DNA of 64,000 nt, taken from the NCBI GenBank assembly GCA_963691705.1, contig OY829546.1, positions 34,814,040 to 34,878,039 of the forward strand, written 5' to 3'. Below the pieces are notes generated by a model that made no database searches, was not told the origin of the DNA, and was given only the letters and a program-made list of their open reading frames with translations. Shown one piece after another: positions 33,666-43,593 of this stretch. Made by a program: the position numbers and the translations under genes. The stretch's first letter is position 1; the number at the start of each line of letters is the position of its first letter. This stretch comes from Viola odorata (lineage: Eukaryota; Streptophyta; Magnoliopsida; Malpighiales; Violaceae).

Positions 33666-33925
33666 GAGACTAGTCCATATTGAAGATGGCTCAGTGGTCA
33701 AACTCGTGGGTGCTGTCGGGTGTGCAAGGTGCGGCCACGAGCAACGTCACAAGCCTCGGCGCCTTGGTGCGTAGAATAGCCTCCTCTAAGTGTGTCCCGC
33801 ACATTAGCTCCTTGTGGATGATATGTGACAGCCTCGCTTGGATTTCCTTGCCTCAAGCGCGCATCATCAGGCCAACGGGCAGCAAGGGTATGTCGTGTGT
33901 GTGCGGCGTGCTAGGATTCGCATCA
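33666..33925 (-). mobile_element. Chromovirus 3' LTR, proximal part
   Basis: It continues the 3' LTR beyond the insertion and matches 40040-40284. The LTR start TGATGCGAATCC is at 33925. Confidence 0.85.
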
Positions 33926-35290
33926 GTCCCTCCCCCTTGGAAAGAATTCGCCCTCGAATCATCATCACCACCTACATCAAATAAGGTTAAGTCAAAAATA
34001 TTAAAAGTTGCACTCACGGTACCATACTCAATAGGCAAATAAAGCTTATAGGCATTATTGTTGATCTTCTCAACAATTTGAAACGGTCCATCGCCTCTAG
34101 CGGATATCTTGCCACGACGTTGGGATGGAAACCTCTCGCGGCATAAGTGTAGCCACACCCAATCACCAATATTGAAGGAAGTTGTCTTCCTTCCATCATT
34201 CTTCTTGCGCACTACTCTTTCATTCATACGCTAAATGTTGCGCTTGAATTTCTCATGATTTTTTTGCACCATCTCGGCTTTCTTGGCTCCATCTAGACTA
34301 GAAATATCACTTAGAGGCAATGGATTCAATTCGAATGTTGTTAACGGATTAAAGCCATAAACAATTTCAAAAGGAGAATAATTAGTGCTCGAATGAATAG
34401 AACGGTTATAAGAAAACTCAATGAAAGGCACTTGTTCAACCCAAGTAGAAACTAAAGTGCGCAACAAGGATCCTAGGGTTCGATTAACCACTTTTATTTG
34501 TCCTTCGGTTTGTGGGTGACAACTAGTCTAATAAAGTAACTTCGTACCTAACTTCTTCAACAAAACTCACCAAAAATGGCTAAGTAATTTCCCATCAGGG
34601 TCGCTAACTATACTTGTAGGGATACCATGCAAACGCACAACTTATTTGAAAAATAAGTTAGCTACATAGGTCGCATCATTAGTACTTGCACAAGGAATAA
34701 AATGCGCCATCGTTGAAAATCTATTGACCACAACAAAAATACTATCCTTCCCGTGCCTAGACTTAGGCAAACCAAGAACAAAGTCCATGGAAAAGTCGGT
34801 CCAAGGATGGGAAGGCATAGGTAAAGGCAAATGTTCGCCATGGTTGGCCATTATAGACTTGGCCCGTAGGCATACTAAACATCTAGTGACAACGTGGACA
34901 ACGTCGTGCTTCATCTTAGGGCAATAAAAGTGATTTTTAAGCACATCAAGAGTCTTAGTTATACCAAAGTGTTCCATAAGACCACCACTATGCGACTCTT
35001 GTATAAATAATTGACACAAAGAGCAATTAGGCACACATAAGCGCTTGCGCTTAAACAAATAACCATCATGCCTATAAAATTTAGACTCGGCTCTAGTCAA
35101 TCTCACCAAAATTAGAATCATTGGGGTAGATAGATATGATATGCCAAAATCCAAGAAGCTTAGCGCTAAGAGAAGAGATAAGCACATACCGTCGAGATAA
35201 AGCATCGGCCACAACATTGTCCTTACCTTGCTTGTATTGGATGTGGTAGAGAAAGGACTCGATAAACTCCATCCAAGCTTCATCATGCTT
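33853..35290 (-). pseudogene. Chromovirus integrase, reading into the 3' LTR
   Basis: One frame from 35286 to 33853 has four stops (near 34640, 34585, 34530 and 34228) and no shift. Blocks in order: HFGITKTLDVL and CPKMKHDVVHVVTRCLVCLRAK (zinc finger), DFSMDFVLGLPKSRHGKDSIFVVVNRFS (catalytic Asp), GIPTSIVSDPDG, CHPQTEGQIKVVNRTLGSLL (the usual catalytic Glu of TEVVNR-type motifs reads I-K here), FSYNRSIHSSTNYSPFEIVYGFNP, and the GDWVWLHL to RANSFQGGG C-terminus. The last 24 codons lie within the 3' LTR, a trait known from CRM-type chromoviruses. No chromodomain is seen. Confidence 0.85.
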
Positions 35291-36480
35291 GTTCAACTTG
35301 CCTTGTCCCTTGATATATTTCAAGCTAAGGTCATCAGTGTGTACCACAAATTCCCTCGGCATTAGGTAGTGCTGCCAAACTTCTAGGGCGCGGACGAGCG
35401 AATATAGCTCTTTGTTATATGTTGGGTAACGCAGCTGCGCGTCCTTGAGCTTCTCACTAAAATAGGCTATGGGCCTCTTCTCCTGCATGAGAACAACTCT
35501 AATCCCAATTCTTCTCGCATCGCACTCCACCTCGAAGGCCTTATCGAAGTCCGGTAGGGCTAAGACCGGTGTTGCGCATAGGCGCTCCTTGAGCGTGTGG
35601 AACACTTCTTCTTCAGGCTGCTCCCACCTGAAAGGGGCAGCAATTGTACTAAAATCTTTAACAAAATGCCTGTAAAAACTCGTTAGCCCATGGATTGAGT
35701 ACACGTCGCTTGCGCTCTTTGGCGTTGGCCACTCCTTGATCGTCTTGATATTTTCCTCGTCCACCTTCACGCCTTCCACACTGACAATAAAACCAAGAAA
35801 ACTAACTTGCACTAACGTGAAAGAACACTTGGTTAGCCTGGCATATAATATTTTCTCACGCAATGTAAGAAAGACTTCTCTAAGATGCTAAACATGTTCA
35901 TCAATAGATTTGTTATAAATTAAAATATCATCAAAGTAAACCACAACAAATCTTCCTATGAAGCGCCTAAGAACATGATTCATTAACCTCATAATGGTGC
36001 TAGGTGCATTAGTCAATCCAAATGGCATAACCATCCACTTATAAAGTCCATATTTAGTTTTGAAAGTCATTTTCCACTCATCACCTTCTTTCATGCGAAT
36101 TTGGTGATAACCACTCATCAAATAAATTTTAGAAAATACTTGACTACCACTTAATTCATCTAACATGTCATCTAAATGAGGTATAGGGTGGCAATACTTT
36201 ACAGTGGTTTTATTGACCGCTCGGCAGTCAACGCACATGCGCCAAGTGTCGTCCTTCTTTGGCACTAGGATCACGGGTACCGCGCATGGTGATAGGCTCT
36301 CCCACATATAGCCACGACTAAGTAGCTTATCTACTTACCTCTACAACTCCTTGGTCTCCTCGGGGTTGCTCCTATAGGCTGGCCGGTTAGGAATTGTAGC
36401 TCCGGGCATGAAATGGATTTGGTGCTCGATTCCACGAATTAGCGGCAAACCGGGTGGCATCTCATCGGCCATTACATCCT
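35093..36480 (-). pseudogene. Chromovirus reverse transcriptase and RNase H
   Basis: The frame from about 36480 to 35093 is interrupted by stops near 36340 and at 35885-35887, with no shift. It holds [40 protein letters not shown] (the usual catalytic KIDL Asp is Tyr here), [11 protein letters not shown] and YFDDILIY (intact F-D-D). From 35863 it holds [16 protein letters not shown], RNase H with [19 protein letters not shown] and [13 protein letters not shown], and [12 protein letters not shown]. The K-I-Y change and the stops make it inactive. A frame change to integrase occurs near 35100-35280. Confidence 0.85.
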
Positions 36481-36484
36481 TGAA

Positions 36485-37293
36485 CTCCTATAAAAGATAT
36501 GAAATACCATTATGGACAGAAGTAGAGGGGTTAGGGTTAGAAGCACTTAGACAAAGTGGTTGAAATCGAAGAAGTAGTAGTGGGCGACTTGCGCCAAAAC
36601 TAGATTTTTGACTCAATAACACTTGTCTCAATTCTTTTCCTTTGGCATAAATATTCAATTTCTTTTGGCCAATTTTCACATGTTCATTCTTTTCATGCGG
36701 GCTATTTTTCTCACTTTCCCTCTTCCCACACTCTCTATTTTCATAAGGGTTGTTTTGAATTTCTTTTGTATACCCATGCTCTCTATTTTCATGGCGGTTG
36801 TTTTCATGATTCTTTTCTTTTCGTTCTAGCTTTCTAGTCATCTCAAATTCAGCATGAGACTTAGCTAGCCATTGTTGATCCTCATACACTTGTATCGATT
36901 TCAAAGGGGCAAGGGTGAATTTTCTTCATCCTTAATCAACTTGTACCAATTGATCCTTCCCTCATGATTCGCTTCTCTGTCAAATTTCCACAGCTGGCCA
37001 AGTAAAATATGACTCGAATGCATAGGGACAACGTTGCAAAGGATCTCATCTCGATACCTCCTAATAGAAAATGCCACTAGAACTTACCTTGTAACCTTCA
37101 ATTCGCTGCCATCATTCATCCATTGAAGCATGTAGGGTTTCGGGTGCTTCGTGGTTAGCAAGTCCAATTTATGTACCAATAAAGTGCTTATGCAATTTGT
37201 ACAGCTCCCATTATCAATAATCAAGGAACAAGTCTTCTTTGCAACTAGACAACGGGTGTGAAATAAATTTTCCCTTTGTTCCTCCTCACACAC
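36485..37293 (-). pseudogene. Chromovirus protease and protease-RT linker
   Basis: At 37293-37084 lie REEQ-type REN(L)FHTRC, then CSLIIDNGSCTNCIS (active-site D-N-G-S), HKLDL and PKPYMLQWMNDG. A stop at 37084 is followed in frame by VLVAFSI and NVVPMHSSHILLGQLWKFDRE. After a frame change near 36905 a highly charged linker (36904-36488, rich in K, E, N, H) leads to RT. The linker has the same make-up as that at 23717-24034 in the plus-strand chromovirus. Confidence 0.75.
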
Positions 37294-37305
37294 TTCGGCC
37301 TTAGC

Positions 37306-38751
37306 TTAAGCGTTTAAGTTGTGCCTAACAACTAATAAATTAGAATACTCCATGGCCTCCTCCGGATCAGAATTACTCTCTTCCTTTTCTTCTCCCTCTT
37401 CGGTCTCACTCACCACACAATCATCATCCGACTCTAGGTCACCATTCTCCCGAATGAGCAATATACGCTTATTGGGGCATTCGGTCTGTCTATGGCCTCT
37501 CCCGGTGCACTTGAAATAAACAATGTCTTTCGTAGGAAGTCTATTAGAAGAAGTATTAGATGAAGAATTGTTGTTGTTGTTGTAGCTCCTTGGGGCCGTT
37601 TGAGCTGAAGGCACACTATTAGGATTGTATGTGTGCGGCAAAACCCTAGGCGGGTCTCACGCGCTGTTTTGGTCCTTCGCCCAAGGCTTCTTCCATGGTG
37701 CTGATCATGTGCTAGTCGTCATTGTACTAACATGAGAAGGTCTCACCTTGCGTTGCCTCTGATCTTGATAGCCATATGAAGCATGTCTTCTAAGTTGGTG
37801 TAGTGCGTTAACTCTAACGCATTAGCTATCTCACAGTTTAGGCCGTTAAGAAATCTTACCATTGTAGCCTCTCTAGCCTCAACCACTTGCGCTCTAGCTA
37901 GCGCAATCTCCATATCATTAAAATAGTCGCTCACGCTCCTACTCCCTTGGGTCATGGTTTCTAACCTTTGGTGAAGGTCACGACTGAAGTAAGTAGGCAC
38001 AAAGCGCCGCTTCATTAGTCTCTTCATCTCTTCCCAAGTTTGACCCGGTCCGGCCTCAAGCCTTATCCGATCACTATTAATTTGATGCCACCAATGAATC
38101 GCGTAGCCCTCAAATTCTACTGCTACTAACTTGACCTTATTGTCCTCGGAGTAATTGTGACAAAGAAAGATCGACTCAACCTTTCTCTCCCACGCCAAGT
38201 AGGCGTCCGGATCAACCTTTCATCTTAATGCTTCCAACATTGGAGTCGACTCTCTCTACATACCTAGACTGCGCGAGAGGCGCTGGGCGCTCATGCCTCG
38301 CAACGCGCATGAAAGGTTCGCGCGAGTGCCCGTGCGGCTATCCCGCTTCGCCTTCGATGGGGCCAGTTATAAACCTCGTAGACCCATCGCCTCTGCCATC
38401 ATAACCCTCGGAAATACCACCAAATAATCCTTTGGTGCCATCTTCATTCTTTGGAGGATGGTCATATATATGCTTCGCATTCCCCGGATTAAGTGTTTGG
38501 CAAAAGTGAGGGATGGACACGCCAACTGGTGGAGTGGGCGCTCCCTTCATTGCGAAAGTCTTCTTGTTAACTTCTAACTCATCAATCCGCCTAAGGATAT
38601 GTTGAAGTATCTCATTGATCCCTACAGATTGAGGTTCATCTGAGGCTAAAATTGCACTAAACCTAGCACTCCCTCATGTATTTACTCTTGTGTTTAATCT
38701 CTCTAATAATCTCACAAAATCGCTCAAAATTTCCTGCAATTGTTCATGCAT
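37306..38751 (-). pseudogene. Chromovirus gag
   Basis: The start at 38751 (MHEQLQEILSDFVRLLERL) runs through a TGA (near 38675) to 38338. After a frame change the capsid at 38198-37743 reads WERKVESIFLCHNYS, FEGYAIHWWHQ, MKRRFVPTYFSRDLHQRLETMTQGSRSVSDYF and MVRFLNGLNCEIANALEL. In a third frame (37641-37306) is a CCHC knuckle whose first Cys is Tyr (YFKCTGRGHRQTEC), followed by an acidic tail. Domain order is complete, unlike in the element at 20253. Confidence 0.85.
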
Positions 38752-39386
38752 AAACGATAATGACTCAAGAGTTTCAAAGAAAGCTTACAATAAGACTCGC
38801 AAGGAAAACTAGCTTCAAAATAATTTTGATGTAAGGTACTTGAGTAATTGCAAAGATCAATCAATTAAACAAATACGCTACTGGAGTACAAGTCAATTAA
38901 TAGGAATCCAGGAAAGCTCAAATTGACTCGAAAGGACTCAAATAATTCACAAAACCGTGAATGTGTGTATGTGTTAATTAAGGTTTGTGTCTTGCAAACT
39001 TGATAACTTTCAATTCCGACCACCAAATCGAGTGATTCTTTTTTCAACGAGTCTGGAATTCTTTCTACTATTTTGAATTTTCTTTCTCGTCCTGTAAATT
39101 GTTTTTTTTATTTTTGTTTGACTCTATGAACGAAAGTAAATAACAATTAAAGTAAAGACTCTTTTTTTGTATTTTTTACTCTTTTTTTTTTTACAGAATT
39201 AAAGACACATAAATCACAACCATGATTCATTTAACTAGATGCACATAAGAGCTAACCCTAGCTCGACGCAAGACTAACAAACAAACTAACACAAGGAGAT
39301 TGGTTTAGAATGGGTAAAAGAAGAACCAATCTCGACAAAGAAAACTTAAAAACATAAAGGATAACTTACAAAACTTCAATGCCTTT
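38752..39386 (-). other. Chromovirus leader
   Basis: An untranslated leader between PBS and gag. It has A/T runs near 39100-39195 and no domain. Confidence 0.6.
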
Positions 39387-39399
39387 GCTCCGCTACCAA
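39387..39399 (-). promoter_or_regulatory. Chromovirus primer-binding site
   Basis: TTGGTAGCGGAGC on the minus strand, one base after the LTR end GATCGTATCA. It is identical to the copia PBS at 30215-30227. Confidence 0.75.
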
Positions 39400-39400
39400 C

Positions 39401-40284
39401 TGATACGATCCTAGGTGCATAGAATGCGTAGGAATTTGATCGTTGTTCAAAGCTTGGATTTCGGATGCGGAATAGATAGACTCGTCTTGACGAACTTAGA
39501 CCTCTTAGCAACCTGTGCTAAGCAACCTAATCGATTCAAGTGAGGTTCTTGACACGAATTTCTAGACCTATATTCAACTCGTGAATATCAACCTAGTGGA
39601 AATGACTCAATGGGTTTGAACTTTGGGGGTTTACTTGCAAACGACTCGAGCATTCAGACTCAAGGAGAAACAAGGTTCACACATAAACAATGGAGAAAAT
39701 ATTCTCTGAATAAATTGGTCAAAATTCGTAAGGTATGAAAAGTTACAAGCAAGCCTTTATATAGGCATCGCGCAAACCCACTAGAAATAGAGCTACTAAT
39801 CTAATTCTAATTCTACTCGAACTTCTAATTAAATAAATAATTAAACTAATTAAATAATATCTCTAGAAGTCAAAAAACAAATAAAACACTTAAACGCAAG
39901 ACCTAGGCGCACTCCTTGCGCAATGGAAAGTCGACTTGGGCGATCTCATAAATGCCTCGTGCCTTTGGGCTGAAAATCAACCAGCATCTTCCTGACATCC
40001 CAAATTATCTTGTACTTCAGTCAGGGCTAGTGGAAACTCGTCCCTATCAAAGATGGCTCGGTGGTCAAACTCGTGGGTGTTGTCGGGTGCGCAAGGTGCG
40101 GCCACGAGAAGCGTCACGAGCCTTGGCGCGCAGAAAAGCCTCCTCTAAGTGTGTCTCGCACGTCAGCTCCTTGTGGATGATATGTGATAGCCTCGCTTGG
40201 ATGTCCTTGCCTCGAGTGCGTATCATCGGGCTAATGGGCGGTAAGGGTACGTCGTGTGCGTGCGGTGCGCTAGGATTCGCATCA
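39401..40284 (-). mobile_element. Chromovirus 5' LTR (884 bp)
   Basis: It runs from TGATGCGAATCC at 40284 to GGATCGTATCA at 39401. A TATA box (tatataaa on the minus strand) is at 39757-39764. The first part codes the polyprotein C-terminus seen in the 3' LTR. Confidence 0.85.
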
Positions 40285-40313
40285 GTGTGCACTTTAAGGC
40301 AAAGGTAATAAAT
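40285..40313 (-). mobile_element. Copia 5' LTR, piece 2, with two target-site duplications
   Basis: It is 29 bases: GTGTG (40285-40289, duplication of the chromovirus) and the copia LTR up to TAAAT (40309-40313, duplication of the Tat element). Confidence 0.75.
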
Positions 40314-40886
40314 TGATAACAATCCACCTAAAAGAAAGGGTATTCTCGTCCATCACCCGGTGGGAAGAGGCATAGCTACTGTTTCACACCACCACGGTAG
40401 GGACAAGATTGCTACCTTCCCCAAAGGCTAACGCTACAGAGGCTAACGGGGCCCTACCGGCTCCTCTCACGGACCTCTTGCTTGGCTCAAGGAGTTATCT
40501 CACCCCTAGAGGAAACCACGCGTCAGGATTAACGCTCCGGCCACTATCCTACCGCGGCAATATCTACCTAAAACACCTACCGTCGAGGTAGCGTATCACG
40601 ATAAGGGTGAATCACAGACCCTAACGCGAGCGATAGCTCCGTACCCGTTTACTCGGGCGGGAACGCCCCCTTTCTTCTATAAATACCTCCCCCACAAAGG
40701 AGGCAGGTAAGCGGACTTGACTGGCCAAAACTCTGCTAATTTCAGTACAGATACTGACTTAAGCATCGGAGTGTTTCCGCCGGAGACCCCCTCCAGCGCA
40801 TTGCAGGTACTGTGGACCGTCGCGTGCCCTGATCTGAAAGGAGCTGCTCCGCCATACATCCTTCGGCAGAAGACAAATTATTATCA
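40314..40886 (+). mobile_element. Tat 5' LTR
   Basis: It runs TGATAACAATCC...AATTATTATCA. A TATA box (tataaata) is at 40678-40685. Confidence 0.95.
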
Positions 40887-40888
40887 AA

Positions 40889-40907
40889 TTGGTGCTCTCG
40901 TTGAGAG
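40889..40907 (+). promoter_or_regulatory. Tat primer-binding site
   Basis: TTGGTGCTCTCGTTGAGAG lies two bases after the LTR. It is of the TGGTGCTTTCATTGAGAG type found in Tat/Retand elements. I do not assign the tRNA. Confidence 0.7.
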
Positions 40908-40971
40908 TTTTGGTTCTATTAAGTGAGCATCCTTAATAACCAAGCTCCTCCTCCCCGAAGCTAGAAGGATT

Positions 40972-42950
40972 ATGGCCTCGGAGTCAGATCCGGCGCTGTC
41001 CCGAACTTCCAACATCCCATACAACACCCGCAGACGCTTGTTTCCCTTCGCTACCTCTGATGCCCCCACCCCAGGGTAGGACGTCGCCGCAGGAGAGTTA
41101 GATCTTCCTCGTGGGTCAAGTTCAGAAGAAGTTACATTCCAGATTTGCTCTCCCTTCTCCCATATAGCAGGAACCAGCCATCCTACCCCCCAAAAGAGAA
41201 GATCTATGATGGGAGAAGCGGACAACCCTTTCATGAATTCAATAGCAGCTCTCCAAGCTCAACTGGATCAACTGACAGAGATGGCTGCTGGATTTACTCC
41301 TCATGCCTCAAGACCTGGTGTGTCCTCCCAAGTAATTTTCACCCCGTCCCTTATCACCGAACGACCCTTATCGCCCCTACAGTCTAGGGCACTCCCGTCC
41401 TCCTTACCTTTCCCCTTGGCCCCCATAAACGTCCCACCATTCACGCGCGGACCTGCCGACCAGTCTGGACAATATAGGGGAGGAATCTCTATCCCCGAAG
41501 CAGTCCGCCAGCGTGACGAATATAGGGAGCCCTGGGATGATCGACGGGGAGATATAGTGAGAGATCCATCTCCTAGATACAGCGAGAGATCTAGTAGCAG
41601 AAGTCGACGAGCTCGAACTCCAAGGAGCCGTAGTCGTTCTCCTAGGAGACATCAGGAATATGACCCTCAAAATCCCAGATACGACGCTGAAATTCCACAT
41701 CAGCGTCAGCCTCGTAGGATCCCCGATGCTAACGTGGGTCATCCGTTCAGCTACCGTGTCAGGCACCACAGAGTCCATCGACATGTGAAACTCCCAGCAG
41801 AATCATATGACGGCACAAAAGATCCCATTTCTCACCTCAATAAGGTGAAGGATTTCGTGCAATTCCAAACACGCAGTGACGCAGCATTGTGTCAAATTTT
41901 CGTAATGACGCTGTCAGGAGTGGCACGTCTATGGTTCGAGGGGCTCCCCGCCGGGTCTATCGATAATTTTTCTCAGTTGGAAGAAAAATTCAAAAGTCGG
42001 TTTAGCACGGCTATTCCTATCAAAAAGTCAGCAGCTGCGCTGTTCGATATCCATCAAAAACCACAAGAATCGTTGAACGATTTCTTAGGACGATTTGATC
42101 TTGAAATGTCCCTAACGCCGGGGGTCACTATCGATTTTGCGATTGAGGCCCTGAAACACAATTGTCGATACAGTAAACTGAAAGATACGCTAACGGTGGA
42201 CCCCCCAACGACCCTGGATGCATTGAGGTTGAAAGCGCATAACTATGCGATAATGGAAGAGGAAGAAAATAGAGAATGGATCCGAGGCATGCCGGCGGAC
42301 CCATATGTGGCCCCTAACGTCTTGAACAGCAATGCCCCTGACGCTAAACCCACCGAGGATCCCGGGTAGCGGAAAGAACATAACACCAAGACCTCTAACC
42401 GACAGAGAGGCAATTTCTCAAAAGAAAGACCTGGAGGATCCCCCACTCGGAAGCAAATGGACCCACCAAAGGGCCGGATATACGATCCTGACCTCCCATC
42501 TCTCATACTCCCAAGGGCGGAGATCTTAGCAATAGTCCAACAGAGAAATTTGCCTATCCGTTACCCAGCTCCCGTGAAACCAGGAGTAATCATGCGAGGA
42601 AGAGAAAATGCATACTGCAAATTCCATAAGGTCAAGGGACACTCAACAGATGTATGCAGAGAGTTAAAATCGGCTATAGAGCGATTGGTCGAAGAGGGCT
42701 ACCTTGGGGAATTTGCCACAAAGGCCAGGGAGGAAGCCAGAAACAACCCAACTAGAAATACAACTGAGCAGAGGCAAGCGCCCTCGCACGCTACAGGGGC
42801 TATCGATAGCGACCAAATGCCCATGATAAATATCATTGCAGGGGGAGCACCCTATTGCGAGGAAATTATGCCGCAAACGCCCAACCCCGGAGAAAAGCGC
42901 AAACGGGAGAGCGCGCAAACAAAAATCGAGGCGATAAGTGCCTTATACAG
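40972..42950 (+). pseudogene. Tat gag with two nonsense codons
   Basis: The start ATG is at 40972, in the same frame as everything down to 46806. Stops are TAG at 41077-41079 and TAG at 42367-42369. Between them (41206-42366) lies an Arg/Ser-Pro-rich N-terminal half (RSSSRSRRARTPRSRSRSPRR near 41590) and a capsid domain from about 41795 (AESYDGTKDPISHL, SGVARLWFEGLPAGSI, FDIHQKPQESLNDFLGRFDLE). Past the second stop is the short knuckle CKFHKVKGHSTDVC (about 42617-42660). Both stops are one C-to-T step from Gln codons. Gag itself would be truncated after 35 residues unless read through. Confidence 0.85.
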
Positions 42951-43593
42951 AATGATATTGTCTTTCTCAGAGGAGGAGGAAAAAGGCAACGTCTTCCCGC
43001 ATAATGACGCGATGGTTGTGACGCCCATCATTGGAAGTCATGGGATAAGAAGGACCCTTGTCGATAACTGGAGTGCAGTGAATCTATTTTCATTGGAAGC
43101 GTACAACTTGATGAAACGACCTGACGGTGAGCTATCGCCTTGCACGAGGCCAATTATTGGCATTGATGGAGTACCAATTCCGGTAGCCGGAATAACATCC
43201 CTGCCGGTGTACTTCCGAGAAGACACATCCAAACGCTCCGAAGAGCTACTATTTTTTATTGTAGACCTAACGTTACCGTATAACGCCATTTTGGGGCGAC
43301 CATTCCTTAATCGTTTTGGAGTGGCCAAATCTCAAAAACACCTGCGGATGAAATATCCCTCATGGGACGGCGTGGTCTCAATCAAAGGGGACCAAAAGTT
43401 GGCAGCCGAATGCTACTTACTTATGACTCAAAGGAGTTGTGACCGCTACGTTTGCGTGGCAGACGATCCTTTCGATGATAAAGAAGAAAAGTGCACTCAG
43501 CCGCTAGATCAGATGGTATCAATTCCTATCGGTAAGGATAGTGAAACGAATCTCTTAGCCAGTGAGAAACTAAGCCTTGAAGAGAACGCGTAA
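42950..43593 (+). pseudogene. Tat protease, altered active site
   Basis: The protease region follows gag in the same frame: VTPIIGSHGIRRTLVDNWSAVNLFS (about 43020-43090), where Tat proteases have VDNGSS-like residues, so the glycine of the D-x-G motif is Trp. Then come PVYFRED, LPYNAILGRPFLNRFGV (the usual ILGRP-type C-terminal block) and a lysine-rich tail. It ends at TAA 43591-43593, one C-to-T step from CAA. The next codons continue in frame to RT. Confidence 0.8.

Larger units (their letters stand above)
30313..40284 (-). mobile_element. Chromovirus, minus strand, nested in the copia LTR
   Basis: Target-site duplications GTGTG lie at 30308-30312 and 40285-40289. On the minus strand the order is 5' LTR 40284-39401, PBS 39399-39387, gag, protease, RT, RNase H, integrase, polypurine tract, and 3' LTR from 33925 to 30313. 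The 3' LTR is itself split by an insertion at 30995-33665. LTRs are in the normal direct arrangement. All coding parts are present but broken by stops and shifts. The group is the same as the inverted-LTR element, with a different family. Confidence 0.9.
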
